Shown piece by piece: positions 7,816 through 16,278 of a stretch of DNA of 64,000 nt (its first letter is position 1; the number at the start of each line of letters is the position of its first letter). The translations under genes and the position numbers were made by a program. The notes beneath the pieces were generated by a model, which worked only from the letters and a program-made list of their open reading frames with translations, had not been told where the DNA came from and ran no database searches. The DNA is from Clostridiaceae bacterium. Lineage in GTDB: Bacteria > Bacillota > Clostridia > Lachnospirales > Lachnospiraceae. Location: positions 1 to 64,000 of the forward strand of contig CABIYE010000003.1 of the NCBI GenBank assembly GCA_902362865.1. Reading direction: 5' to 3'.

Positions 7816-9573
7816 TTATTTGGCATGATCTGCATCAACTACTTCGTACTTATCACCGGGCTTGAGCTTCAGCCGATGATCGAGAAACGTCTCGATGCTG
7901 AACGTGTTTTTCTTATCAGCACCGGCAGTGAGCTTGTAGTTCGGATGCTGGGTCAGATCGTATTTATCTGACTTGAACGGTCTGACACCGCGCAGCTGCA
8001 AAATGCACTTTCCGCCATCCAGCACAGCCAGTTCATCCACCGAAGCCAGGTCATGCCCAACCTTTTGGTAATTGGTGCCGTAAGATGGGCTGTTGCCTCT
8101 GGTATCGGAAGTGTTGTACAAATCAATCGTTTCTTTTCCCAATGCCTGATTCAGCTCTTTCAGCGTAGTCGGCTCCGAACCGCCAAGGAAAATACGAGAA
8201 TCCATATTGCCGATGATGGTATCGGCATTGTCCTTGTAGATTGCCTTCAACTGGCTCTGTGCCTGAAGTACCAGACATGCCGAGATTTCTCTTGATCGGA
8301 TGGTGGCTACCAGCTTTTCCAGATTTGGAATCTGACCAATGTTCGCACACTCATCAATCAGGCAGCGCACATGCACCGGCAATCTGCCGCCGTAAATATC
8401 ATCCGCTTTCTCGCACAGCAGGTTAAACAGCTGTGTATAGATCATCGAAATCAGGAAATTAAAAGTCGGGTCTGTATCGCTCATAATGAGGAACAGAGCC
8501 GTTTTCTTATCTCCCACCGTATCCAGCGACAGCTCATCGTACATGGTGATATCGCGGACTTCCTCAATATCGAAGGGAGCCAGACGTGCACCGCAGCTCA
8601 CCAGAATCGACTTTAAGGTCTTGCCCGCCGCCAGCTTGAACTTGGCATATTGGCGGACAGCAAAGTGGTTCGGTTTTTTCTTTTTCAGAGCTTCAAACAT
8701 CTGATCCACTGGATTCTGAAAGGTTTCATCATCCTCGCGCACTTCCATCGCGTTCAGAAATTCAATCAGCGTTGCAAAGTTCTGCTCTTCCAGCGGTGCC
8801 TCATAATGGATATAACCAATCAAAGCACAATACAGCAAGGTCTCTGCCTTCGTCCAGAATTCGTCACCGGCCTTGCCGTCCCCTTTAGTGTTGGCAATGA
8901 GGGTTGTGGTCAGCTTCAAAATATCCTTTTCGCTGTGAATATACGCGAAGGGATTATAATGCATCGACTTTCTGAAATTGATAGTATTGAAAATCCGGAT
9001 ACTGTATCCGTTCTTCAAAAGGGCTTGGCCGCAGTCGATTACGATATCACCTTTCGGGTCAGTGACCACGTAGGAACTGTGACATTGTAAAAGGTTGGGT
9101 TTAAGCCAAAATCTCGTCTTACCGCTGCCGGAACCGCCGACCACAAGCACATTTTTGTTTCTGGCATTTGCCGGATTCTTCGGGCGATTGCCCATCATCA
9201 GCCGCTCCGTCCGGGTCAGAATCACATTGTTTGCAAACACTGGATCTTCAAACGGTTCGATGTCTTTCTGCGTACCCCACCGGGCAGAGCCATACTCCAT
9301 ACCATGACGATATTTCTTGGCATTTTTGCCTTTCAGATACACAGCAAGCCGCAGACCCGCTCCGCAGCACACACCAATCAGCAAATCCAGCGGATGCAGA
9401 CTTGGCATCGGGTTGGAAAATGCTGCACCCAGGGCAGAAAGAAAGCCGAGGAGCTTTTCAGACATGTCTGCGCCCTCGGCAATTCTCCACGCTTCTCCCA
9501 GATTGGTACATACAAGACCGGCAATGAAGTACGGCAGGTTCAGGATCAGCAGCTTCTTGGTCTTATTACTCAT
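7816..9573 (-). CDS. traG: VirD4/TraG-type type IV coupling protein
   Basis: A 585-residue hexameric ATPase that links the relaxosome to the conjugative secretion channel at the membrane. Two N-terminal membrane segments (about 8-24 and 62-80) precede Walker A GGSGSGKT (about 146-153). Walker B is RCLIDECANIGQIPNL, followed by the conserved LQAQSQLKAIY. Length is normal for TraG-type proteins of Firmicutes elements. The start (AGGAGCGTGATCT-ATG) overlaps the PcfB-like gene by 4 bp. It could also serve the nested mobilizable relaxase. Confidence 0.93.
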   Translation of the reverse strand: MSNKTKKLLILNLPYFIAGLVCTNLGEAWRIAEGADMSEKLLGFLSALGAAFSNPMPSLHPLDLLIGVCCGAGLRLAVYLKGKNAKKYRHGMEYGSARWGTQKDIEPFEDPVFANNVILTRTERLMMGNRPKNPANARNKNVLVVGGSGSGKTRFWLKPNLLQCHSSYVVTDPKGDIVIDCGQALLKNGYSIRIFNTINFRKSMHYNPFAYIHSEKDILKLTTTLIANTKGDGKAGDEFWTKAETLLYCALIGYIHYEAPLEEQNFATLIEFLNAMEVREDDETFQNPVDQMFEALKKKKPNHFAVRQYAKFKLAAGKTLKSILVSCGARLAPFDIEEVRDITMYDELSLDTVGDKKTALFLIMSDTDPTFNFLISMIYTQLFNLLCEKADDIYGGRLPVHVRCLIDECANIGQIPNLEKLVATIRSREISACLVLQAQSQLKAIYKDNADTIIGNMDSRIFLGGSEPTTLKELNQALGKETIDLYNTSDTRGNSPSYGTNYQKVGHDLASVDELAVLDGGKCILQLRGVRPFKSDKYDLTQHPNYKLTAGADKKNTFSIETFLDHRLKLKPGDKYEVVDADHAK

Positions 9574-10052
9574 AGATCACGCTCCTGACTTTTGTGACGA
9601 ACCTTATCCGGCAGAATTGCAGCCACCAGTTCTTTGAGCTTGTTAAGCTGCTCCAGAACACTCGGTTTTTCCTTTGCTTTCAGCTTGCGGTTGGTGAATT
9701 CCTCAAAAGCGGAAGTCAGTGCATCCGCATCCTTCGCCTTAAAGAACACCGTGTACTTGGGTGGAATCACATTTTGGTCTTTCGTAATGGCATAATCCAC
9801 ACCGTATTTCCGCGCCACCTGTTCAAAGCCTTTCAAATCCGTTTTCTCAATGGGGATACTGCTGACTCCCTGATTCTGACCGATCAGTTCTTTGATGCTC
9901 TGCTTTCCAAGCGGCATCTGCGCTGATTTCTGAGCCGCCTTTGCCTGATGGTGCCGTTTCCACGCATTATAGCCATTCACGATAGTGCGAAATGTCAGTT
10001 TCGTGGTACTGATTGCCAGATTGACGGTACGATTTTCAACTTCTTCCTGCAT
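9570..10052 (-). CDS. PcfB family (DUF3801) conjugation accessory protein
   Basis: A 160-residue protein starting MQEEVENRTVNLAISTTKLT, as PcfB-like proteins do. The central domain carries DLKGFEQVARKYGVDYAITKD and FFKAKDADALTSAFEEF, and the C-terminus is basic. In pCF10-like systems PcfB is a cytosolic partner of the coupling protein. Here it is encoded directly before traG with an ATGA overlap, consistent with that role. AGGAGGCGGAGATTC precedes the start. Confidence 0.82.
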   Translation of the reverse strand: MQEEVENRTVNLAISTTKLTFRTIVNGYNAWKRHHQAKAAQKSAQMPLGKQSIKELIGQNQGVSSIPIEKTDLKGFEQVARKYGVDYAITKDQNVIPPKYTVFFKAKDADALTSAFEEFTNRKLKAKEKPSVLEQLNKLKELVAAILPDKVRHKSQERDL

Positions 10053-10070
10053 GAATCTCCGCCTCCTTCC

Positions 10071-10706
10071 TTACAAACTGTCCCGGTCCGGTGCCGGTTT
10101 ACTCTTTTCTTGGGGCTTTGCAGCCTTTTCCTCCATCTTCTTCATCATGTCATCCGGAACCGGAATCGCCATGATGCTGCGCCCCATACGAACGAACATC
10201 TGGGGCTGATGGAACTGCTCCTCAAATTTCTGCATCTGCTCCGAAGTCAGAGAACCAAAGTCATCCTCTGTCAACCCTACCACCAGAAAATCACCGGCAT
10301 AAATGTCCTGCATATCCCCGTCTTCGGTGTAAATCGCACGGTTCAGCGGCAGACCATTGATTTTGCCGGATTCATTCAGAATAATGGCCACTTCATCCTC
10401 AAATGGATAGGTGACTTCAATATCGCCGCCGACCATGGCCTGCAAATCTTCCAGCTCCGTGCCAACACTGATTTTCTTCGGATAGGCATTGGGCTGTACC
10501 AGCAGCACATCCATTGTCCTGGTCTCTGCCAATTCATGTTCTCCCACGGTCTTGAAATCCACACCGGTGAAATCGCCGGAATCCAGAACATAGTCCTGAT
10601 TGTTCCACGCCTGCGTCACCATGCGTTCCGCATCTTCCTGTGAGGCAGCTTCCACGGAAACCTTTCTCTGGAGAGTCTCTGTAATCTCCACATCAAATTT
10701 CTTCAT
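10071..10706 (-). CDS. DpnD/PcfM-like plus DUF3846 two-domain protein
   Basis: A 211-residue protein. The N-terminal 50 residues (MKKFDVEITETLQRKVSVEA ... VLDSGDFTGVDF) match the DpnD/PcfM type. Residues about 70-140 (VLLVQPNAYPKKISVGTELE, NGLPLNRAIY) match DUF3846. The tail is Lys/Pro-rich. I chose the ATG at 10706 with AAGGAG 6 nt before it; a GTG at 10712 is in frame but inside the RBS. It lies in the transfer operon between ParB and PcfB. The molecular role is unknown. Confidence 0.75.
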   Translation of the reverse strand: MKKFDVEITETLQRKVSVEAASQEDAERMVTQAWNNQDYVLDSGDFTGVDFKTVGEHELAETRTMDVLLVQPNAYPKKISVGTELEDLQAMVGGDIEVTYPFEDEVAIILNESGKINGLPLNRAIYTEDGDMQDIYAGDFLVVGLTEDDFGSLTSEQMQKFEEQFHQPQMFVRMGRSIMAIPVPDDMMKKMEEKAAKPQEKSKPAPDRDSL

Positions 10707-10716
10707 AGGCACCTCC

Positions 10717-11223
10717 TTAGATCAGGCGCAGTGCCGGAACCAACTCGCCGCCAATGGAAACCACCGTCAGGTTCTCGTTCACATAGTCGATGGTGCGTTC
10801 CAGCGTAAACAGATTGATGCTGCATTCGTTGCCGTTCTGGTCGATTTCCGAAACCTCCGCAGCTCCCAACAGATAGCGGGTTCTGTCAGTCTCGATCACA
10901 TCGCTCTTATCATAATGGAGAAGCAGTTCCCCATCTGCCACCAGATCAGCCTCCATCTCATCGTAAACATCCTCAAAGATGTCTCGACTGCCATCCTCGG
11001 TCAGGAGTTCGCCGCCAGCCCCCGGCAGGATCACCATCACAATGCGCTCCTTCGGGTGATCTTCACGGATTGCCTCCAGCATCAGCCAGTTATGAAGCAT
11101 CGCAATGGACTTCTCAAACATGGAATCATCCATCGGATTGGGCTGCGATGCACCGTGCGGGCAGTTCTTGCAATCCATGCTGCACACTGCGTTGTTCTGA
11201 TTCTTCTTAAAGTTCATCATCAT
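10717..11223 (-). CDS. Conserved hypothetical protein of the conjugative element
   Basis: A 168-residue acidic protein with a Cys-rich N-terminus (AVCSMDCKNCPHG, about residues 12-24) that could bind a metal. The body follows without a fold I recognise. GAGAAGGAGATTTTT precedes three consecutive Met codons. It sits 10 bp upstream of the DpnD/DUF3846 gene and 13 bp downstream of parB, so it is part of the same operon. Confidence 0.7.
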   Translation of the reverse strand: MMMNFKKNQNNAVCSMDCKNCPHGASQPNPMDDSMFEKSIAMLHNWLMLEAIREDHPKERIVMVILPGAGGELLTEDGSRDIFEDVYDEMEADLVADGELLLHYDKSDVIETDRTRYLLGAAEVSEIDQNGNECSINLFTLERTIDYVNENLTVVSIGGELVPALRLI

Positions 11224-11236
11224 AAAAATCTCCTTC

Positions 11237-12145
11237 TCATCGTTCCATATCTCGTTGTTTACTTCGCTGCCATTTTTCCAGCAGCCGGATAATCGTGTCC
11301 TGCATCTGCTTCGGCGTATAGGATTTCGGGAAATACTTCCGAAGAACCTCGTTTTTAATCGTCACATGGTCAAGCTCATCCTTTTTGATTTCATTCATCA
11401 CTTCACACATGGCATCCAACGTGCAGCCGCCCTCCTGTGAGAGCTTCTTCAGCCGCTGTGCCTGCGACAGGGATGGAGATGCCTGTGCATAGTCCATTGC
11501 CTCCAGAAATTCCTTCTGTTCAGACGGTTTCAGGTAAGACAACTCCACCGCCGGATTAAAGGCGATTTTCTTCTCATCCACCATATCCAAAATTTCAGGA
11601 ATCAGGTTGGTAAGGCGGATATAGCGTTTAACCGTATCCTTACTCATTCCAACAGCTTCACCAATAATCTCCGTAGACAACTTCGGTGCAAATTGCTCCG
11701 AAGTCAAATCTTTTCTCTGACCCTGATGTTTCATCGCCTCCAACTTCATCTTGTAGGAAAACGCTCTCTCGCTGGGAAGAATATTCTCCCGCTGCAAGTT
11801 GCTGTCCACCATAAAGATGATTGCTGCATCATCGTCCATTTCCTTGACGATGACCGGCACAGTCTCCAAACCTGCCAGCTGCGCCGCATGAAGTCTGCGG
11901 TGTCCTGAAAGAATTTCAAATCCGCCTTCCGGGTCAGGTCGGACAATCAGTGGTGATACCACACCGATCTGCTTGATGCTCTCTACGGTCTGTTCCATCA
12001 GCTCGTCATCCAGCACCTTAAAGGGATGCCCTTCAAAAGGATGCAGGTCAGAAAGCGGCATCTCCGTCCGCTTCTCCTTAGCCGCAGCGTCGGCAGCTGA
12101 GCCACTGCGGTTTTCTGTTGTAATACTGGTTTTTGCTTTTGCCAT
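11237..12145 (-). CDS. parB: ParB/RepB/Spo0J family partition protein
   Basis: A 302-residue protein. The ParB N-terminal nuclease-like/CTPase domain (about 30-120) contains GHRRLHAAQLAG and NLQRENILPSER. A helix-turn-helix DNA-binding region follows around EIIGEAVGMSKDTVKRYIRLT (about 165-190), and the C-terminus is charged. It probably aids stable inheritance of the excised element or acts as a regulator. No parA is adjacent, which is common in these elements. AAGGAGGTTAAGAAGCTGA precedes the ATG. Confidence 0.9.
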   Translation of the reverse strand: MAKAKTSITTENRSGSAADAAAKEKRTEMPLSDLHPFEGHPFKVLDDELMEQTVESIKQIGVVSPLIVRPDPEGGFEILSGHRRLHAAQLAGLETVPVIVKEMDDDAAIIFMVDSNLQRENILPSERAFSYKMKLEAMKHQGQRKDLTSEQFAPKLSTEIIGEAVGMSKDTVKRYIRLTNLIPEILDMVDEKKIAFNPAVELSYLKPSEQKEFLEAMDYAQASPSLSQAQRLKKLSQEGGCTLDAMCEVMNEIKKDELDHVTIKNEVLRKYFPKSYTPKQMQDTIIRLLEKWQRSKQRDMER

Positions 12146-12224
12146 TCAGCTTCTTAACCTCCTTCCAGCGGTGATAGATGTCATTCTTACCTGCGAAAAA
12201 CGCCTTTTTTGCCTTGCACTTCAT
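12078..12224 (-). CDS. Small basic protein between dnaC-like gene and parB
   Basis: A 48-codon frame starting MKCKAKKAFFAGKNDIYHRW and ending LSCRRCG. It is supported by AAGGAGG 10 nt before the ATG and by a 4-bp ATGA overlap with the preceding ATPase gene. Its 3' part overlaps the parB start in another frame and contains the parB RBS. It is Lys/Arg-rich, with a CxxC near the end. No function recognised. Confidence 0.5.
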   Translation of the reverse strand: MKCKAKKAFFAGKNDIYHRWKEVKKLNGKSKNQYYNRKPQWLSCRRCG

Positions 12225-13066
12225 AGATCAAGTACCTCCTTAACGACCTGCTGTTTTTCTTTTCCAATGCTCTTTCTGCGGTCCTCTCCGCTGATTCGCA
12301 CCGGCGTACACATTTCCAGAATCCTGCTGTAAATCCGGGCGTATGCCACATCCTGCGGATTGCGGATTTCTGCAATTTTCAGATTGGTTGTGATAATGAC
12401 CGGAAGCCCGGACTTATACCGCTCATCAATGACAGCGTAGACCTGCTCCAGCGCATATTCGGTGCTGCGCTCAATTCCCAGATCATCCAGAATCAGCAAA
12501 GAATAGTTGGAAAACGAAGCGATATACCGGTATCGTTCTTCCGAATACATGGCACCCATCTGGTTCAGGATTTTGGAGAAGTTCGTCATCAAAACCGGAA
12601 TGCCCTGATCCAGCAGCGCATTTGCTATACATGCCGCCACAAAGGACTTTCCGGTTCCGACATCTCCCCATAACAAAAGGCCAAGGTTTTCAGCCTTGAC
12701 CTTTTTCCACTGCTCCACATAACGTTTTGCCATCTGGATGTCCTTGTTGTCTTCTGCAACGCCAAAATTCCATTCCAGAAGATGCTTTTCCTGAATCCCA
12801 GTTGCTTTCAGCTGCCTGATTTTACGCTGCCGCTCCACCAGTTCATCCTGGCGTTTCTTTTCCGCCATCGCTTCCTGCTGGCATCTGCAAAGGCAGGGAA
12901 CAATCTTGTCTCTGCCCCAGAGCTTTACCCTGCACTGCACCGGAGTATGACAGTTCCGGCAATACAGCAGTCCGTCCACGCCCTGGTATTCCTGCTCTCC
13001 GGGTTCTTTCGGCGTAAAGAGCGAATCCAACGCCGCATTCAATACTTCAGGCACCATGTCGCTCAT
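12221..13066 (-). CDS. DnaC/IstB-like ATP-binding protein (conjugative element copy)
   Basis: A 281-residue helicase-loader-like ATPase. N-terminal Cys residues are in LLYCRNCHTPVQC and CLCRC (about 36-62). Walker A is GDVGTGKS (134-141) and Walker B LLILDDLG (190-197). The C-terminus is basic and longer than in the paralogue at 66-848. It overlaps its replisome organizer partner by 4 bp (13063-13066). It belongs to the early operon BRO, small ORF, organizer, DnaC, ParB. Confidence 0.87.
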   Translation of the reverse strand: MSDMVPEVLNAALDSLFTPKEPGEQEYQGVDGLLYCRNCHTPVQCRVKLWGRDKIVPCLCRCQQEAMAEKKRQDELVERQRKIRQLKATGIQEKHLLEWNFGVAEDNKDIQMAKRYVEQWKKVKAENLGLLLWGDVGTGKSFVAACIANALLDQGIPVLMTNFSKILNQMGAMYSEERYRYIASFSNYSLLILDDLGIERSTEYALEQVYAVIDERYKSGLPVIITTNLKIAEIRNPQDVAYARIYSRILEMCTPVRISGEDRRKSIGKEKQQVVKEVLDL

Positions 13067-13737
13067 AGGCTGTCTCCTTCCTCAAATGTGTAGTCTGCCG
13101 GGTTATACTTCGGCTTTTCTCTCTTTGCCCAGCTCCGGATTGTGGCAAGGTGATTTTTGTAGCTCCTGCCGGTGGAAGCCATATACTCAGAGAGCCGTTC
13201 CACCCGCATCTGATAATCTCCTGGGAACTCCTGCCGGAGCTTGCCGTATTCCGTGTCAGAGAGAAGGACATTTTCGTATGAGCCATACCGGTGCTGGATT
13301 TCCTTCTTCTCTCTTTTATTGATTGTTTCAGTACTTGTTCTATTAGTACTTAATTGCGCGGGATTTTCCGTAACCGGTGTGTCCGTATCCGGATTTACCG
13401 TATACGGCTTTTCCGTACACGGTGATTCCGAACACGGCTTTTTCCTTGGCATCTCATAGATCACATACTCCGCTCTGCCCATCCGACCGTTACTCTCACG
13501 CTGCTGGTTCCTTTCCAGATATCCAAGACGTTCCAGTTCTTTCAGAGCTGTAAGCACCCCATCTACGCCATCCGGTGTAATCGAAGATAATCCCCGTACC
13601 GAATAGTTCCATGTGTCCGGTAAACTAAGCAGCATAGAGAGAAGTCCTTTTCCTTTCAGGCTGAGACCCTGATCCCGCAGGTGGTAATTGCACATCGTTG
13701 TGTAATTGCTGTTTTTCTCAACCCTGAATACCGGCAT
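13063..13737 (-). CDS. Replisome organizer/helix-turn-helix protein of the conjugative element
   Basis: A protein of about 224 residues with an N-terminal winged-helix region (VFRVEKNSNYTTMCNYHLRD to about residue 95). The linker contains repeated short segments (SESPCTEKPYTVNPDTDTPV). The C-terminal domain ends YNPADYTFEEGDSL, like the protein at 845. I prefer the ATG at 13737 (MPVFRVEK); 13749 lies directly on the Shine-Dalgarno-like GAAAAAGG. Partner of the DnaC-like ATPase downstream. Confidence 0.8.
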   Translation of the reverse strand: MPVFRVEKNSNYTTMCNYHLRDQGLSLKGKGLLSMLLSLPDTWNYSVRGLSSITPDGVDGVLTALKELERLGYLERNQQRESNGRMGRAEYVIYEMPRKKPCSESPCTEKPYTVNPDTDTPVTENPAQLSTNRTSTETINKREKKEIQHRYGSYENVLLSDTEYGKLRQEFPGDYQMRVERLSEYMASTGRSYKNHLATIRSWAKREKPKYNPADYTFEEGDSL

Positions 13738-13885
13738 GGTGCTCACCATCCTTTTTCGCAGGCTCCGTTTTTTTCTTCGGACATTTGCGCGAACGATCTT
13801 CGCTGTCCTCCCGTCGATGGTATTTGCCGGTATCCTGCATCATGCGTTCAAACGCCTGAAGGCGTCCCTCTGTAAAAAGCGTCAT
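13718..13885 (-). CDS. Small hypothetical protein of the conjugative element
   Basis: A 55-residue basic frame starting MTLFTEGRLQAFERMMQDTG. The ATG overlaps the BRO-gene stop (ATGA at 13882-13885), and the 3' end overlaps the organizer gene by 20 bp, the tight packing of the rest of this operon. No domain recognised. Confidence 0.55.
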   Translation of the reverse strand: MTLFTEGRLQAFERMMQDTGKYHRREDSEDRSRKCPKKKTEPAKKDGEHHAGIQG

Positions 13886-14712
13886 TCGATCACACCCCAT
13901 TTCTTAAACAACTTGAAGAGATGATTCTTTCCCTTGCAGGTCACTCTCGTCTGCTGCACCAGTTTTCCGCTTCTGCCGTAGCAATCCCGGACAATAAAAT
14001 AGCCCCTTGCAGATTTGTCTGCAAAAGGCATCAGCCAGCCGCTTGGACTGCGGTACAGATAGCGGTGATCCAGTAAGAGAGCTACTGCCGTCTTCTCTGG
14101 GATTCCGATTTCCTTACAGAAATTCCGGATGCAGGTGCAATCTTCCGAATTTACAAAGGTGTCGAAGTAGTCTGCCTTGGGCTGTGCCGCATCCAGCTGT
14201 TTGCGGATACCCTCAAGCTGCTCTCTCTCGGCTACAAGCTCCTGTGCCAGTGTGTAGATGACCTCCGGATGCTGAATCACCTGATCCAAAATGGAATCGC
14301 TCATATACACACCATGCTTGCGAATGGACGGGAGAACTTCATCAAACACCCAGTGTTCAAATCGTTCTGCCGATGGCAGCTTGCTGTGAACGATCAGCCG
14401 GTAAACATCGCCTTCTGTGATAAAGGAGATTTCAACGACCTGCTCTCCAGCATCTCCATACTGATTCACCTTCTGAACGACCCCCTCGCGTTTCGTTAGG
14501 GGGCCTCTGCAATGGCGTTTCACTGCGGCGTAGGGATTCACATACCCCAACGCTTTCGCCACATCGCTTGCACAGAAGAAGGTCTTGCCCGCCTCTTGCA
14601 ACACGCGGATCGAACCAAACTCCTGGTTCTCAAACACCTCCATCATCTGCCTTGACTGTCCGCCATGACTGCCCACATCGGTGTCATGGGTCTTCTGATT
14701 GAAATCCGTCAT
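13882..14712 (-). CDS. BRO-N domain phage antirepressor-like protein
   Basis: A 276-residue protein. The BRO-N domain (about 25-135) contains FFCASDVAKALGYVNPYAAV, ISFITEGDVYRLIVHSKLP and FEHWVFDEVLPSIRKHG, the hallmark motifs. The C-terminal half (about 150-276) is KilA-C/phage-antirepressor-like (RSPSGWLMPFADKSARGYF). These proteins bind DNA and usually control entry into an element's active state. It is the first gene of the early operon, behind a terminator-like hairpin at 14756-14811. GCAGGAGGTAACAGGT precedes the ATG. Confidence 0.87.
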   Translation of the reverse strand: MTDFNQKTHDTDVGSHGGQSRQMMEVFENQEFGSIRVLQEAGKTFFCASDVAKALGYVNPYAAVKRHCRGPLTKREGVVQKVNQYGDAGEQVVEISFITEGDVYRLIVHSKLPSAERFEHWVFDEVLPSIRKHGVYMSDSILDQVIQHPEVIYTLAQELVAEREQLEGIRKQLDAAQPKADYFDTFVNSEDCTCIRNFCKEIGIPEKTAVALLLDHRYLYRSPSGWLMPFADKSARGYFIVRDCYGRSGKLVQQTRVTCKGKNHLFKLFKKWGVIE

Positions 14713-14755
14713 ACCTGTTACCTCCTGCTCAAATTTGTCTCGCCGGATTTCGGGC

Positions 14756-14811
14756 GAAAAAAATAGAGCCTCGACCCATTCTCGTTTTCAAAGAATGAGC
14801 CAAGGCTCTAT
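14756..14811 (-). terminator. Intrinsic terminator upstream of the conjugative operon
   Basis: ATAGAGCCT (14763-14771) pairs with AGGCTCTAT (14803-14811), with further pairing inside. On the minus strand seven T residues follow (14757-14763). It stands about 45 bp before the BRO start codon on the same strand. It could insulate the element from rpsI-rplM readthrough or act as a leader attenuator. Confidence 0.7.
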
Positions 14812-14960
14812 GTAACAGGATACCTGATATTAAATTTTTGCAGAATTCGTCAGAACTCGCCAAACGAACCTGACACTGTTTTTCATTCCGTTTCAGCCGG
14901 ATTTTTGCCGAAAATCTGTCAAGGATATGGGGCTAATTTCCCCTCCAAAATGGCCTTCTG

Positions 14961-15032
14961 TAAACCCATTTTCCCACCCATTAGGCTCAAAAATAGGCCG
15001 TAAACCCATGGTAAACCCATCAAAATGGGTTA
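14961..15032. repeat. TAAACCCAT repeats near the element's right end
   Basis: TAAACCCAT occurs at 14961-14969, 15001-15009 and 15012-15020, and inverted (ATGGGTTA) at 15025-15032. The rest of 14,812-15,089 has no gene. Short repeats close to an element end could be recombinase accessory sites or operators. The exact end of the element cannot be placed without the opposite junction. Confidence 0.6.
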
Positions 15033-15089
15033 ATTTGAAGTCAAATTTCCTCAAATTTCACCATCGGAATCAGGCGATTTCAGGCATAG

Positions 15090-15126
15090 AAAAAGCCCGG
15101 AAAATGGCGTATTTCCGGGCTTTTTT
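15090..15126 (-). terminator. rpsI operon terminator
   Basis: AAAAAGCCCGGAAA (15090-15103) pairs with TTTCCGGGCTTTTTT (15112-15126), with a T run on either strand. It lies 20 bp downstream of the rpsI stop. Confidence 0.85.
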
Positions 15127-15145
15127 AGCATTATTAAGCTGTAGA

Positions 15146-15544
15146 TTATCGCTTGCTGAACTGCGGAGCGCGACGAGCGGCTTTGAGGCCGTATTTCTTA
15201 CGTTCTTTCATACGCGGATCACGTGTCAGATAACCAGCTTTCTTAAGTATCGGTCTGTAATCTGCGTCTGCTTCAAGAAGCGCTCTCGCAATACCGTGAC
15301 GGATTGCACCAGCCTGTCCTGTGTAGCCGCCGCCTTTTACATTTACGATAACATCAAATTTACCGTCTGTCTCTGTTGCTACCAATGGCTGACGTACGAT
15401 AACCTTCAATGTCTCAAGTCCAAGATATTCGTCAATATCTCTTTTGTTTATAGTAATCTTACCTGTTCCAGGTACTAAATATACTCTTGCGATAGATTTT
15501 TTTCTTCTTCCTGTTCCGTAGAATTTTGCTGTAGCCACTTTCAT
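15146..15544 (-). CDS. rpsI: 30S ribosomal protein S9
   Basis: A 132-residue S9 protein with the typical start [21 protein letters not shown], the [20 protein letters not shown] segment, and the C-terminal RRAPQFSKR tail that reaches the decoding site. Encoded 22 bp after rplM in the usual bacterial order. The mobile element lies beyond its 3' end, with the terminator still in place. Confidence 0.98.
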   Translation of the reverse strand: MKVATAKFYGTGRRKKSIARVYLVPGTGKITINKRDIDEYLGLETLKVIVRQPLVATETDGKFDVIVNVKGGGYTGQAGAIRHGIARALLEADADYRPILKKAGYLTRDPRMKERKKYGLKAARRAPQFSKR

Positions 15545-15566
15545 ATCCTCCTTTCGGCCTTCCTAA

Positions 15567-15995
15567 TTAAAATTTCAGTTCTTCCGGCTTCTGAGCCTGC
15601 TGTTTGTGCTCTGGACCAGCATATACATGAAGTTTCTTAATCATGGATCTTCCTAAAGGCCCTTTTGGAAGCATTCCTTTTACTGCGAGTTCAATAACTT
15701 TCTCCGGCTTCTTATCCATCATCTCTGCCAGAGTAGTTTCTTTCATTCCTCCGACATATTCGGAATGATTATAATAAATCTTCTGGCTGAGTTTCTTACC
15801 TGTAACTTTTACCTTCTCTGCATTTACAATTACTACATAATCACCTGTGTCGATATGTGGTGTAAACTCAGGCTTATTCTTTCCTCTTAAAACCTTAGCA
15901 ACTTCTGATGCTAAACGTCCTAATGTATATTCTGCAGCGTCAACTACATACCATTTTCTTTCAATCTTGTCTGGACTAGCCATATAAGTCTTCAT
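15567..15995 (-). CDS. rplM: 50S ribosomal protein L13
   Basis: A 142-residue L13 with [20 protein letters not shown] near the N-terminus and the conserved [20 protein letters not shown] segment. An early assembly protein of the large subunit. ACAGGAGGGAAACCA precedes the ATG. Transcribed from the consensus promoter at 16,112-16,140 together with rpsI. Confidence 0.98.
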   Translation of the reverse strand: MKTYMASPDKIERKWYVVDAAEYTLGRLASEVAKVLRGKNKPEFTPHIDTGDYVVIVNAEKVKVTGKKLSQKIYYNHSEYVGGMKETTLAEMMDKKPEKVIELAVKGMLPKGPLGRSMIKKLHVYAGPEHKQQAQKPEELKF

Positions 15996-16111
15996 TGGTT
16001 TCCCTCCTGTGAATCGTTACATCTCTTTACTTTACTAAAATAGTTTATATTGAAATCAGCTGCCTCCGGGGCTTTGGTTGCAAACTGTTTCTCTTTTTGT
16101 CATGCTGTTTT

Positions 16112-16140
16112 ATTATATTATACGCATCCACGTGTGTCAA
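16112..16140 (-). promoter_or_regulatory. Consensus sigma-A promoter of rplM-rpsI
   Basis: On the minus strand: TTGACA (16135-16140), a 17-bp spacer, TATAAT (16112-16117), both perfect. About 110 nt of untranslated leader follow before rplM, long enough for an autoregulatory ribosomal-protein leader, which I cannot prove here. Confidence 0.85.
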
Positions 16141-16278
16141 CCATTTTCTTTCAAATTTCACAAGGTTTTTTGTCGGTTTTTTGCTGATTTCTGTATTCCT
16201 TTTTCTTTTTCTGTGATAAACTAAATAAAGATGTTGAGGCAGAAGTTCTCAACTATGATGAAAGCGAGGTTTTTATTT

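Noticed and set aside
15996..16111. Ribosomal protein leader RNA before rplM
   Set aside because: The leader is long enough, but I could not recognise a conserved L13-leader fold by eye.
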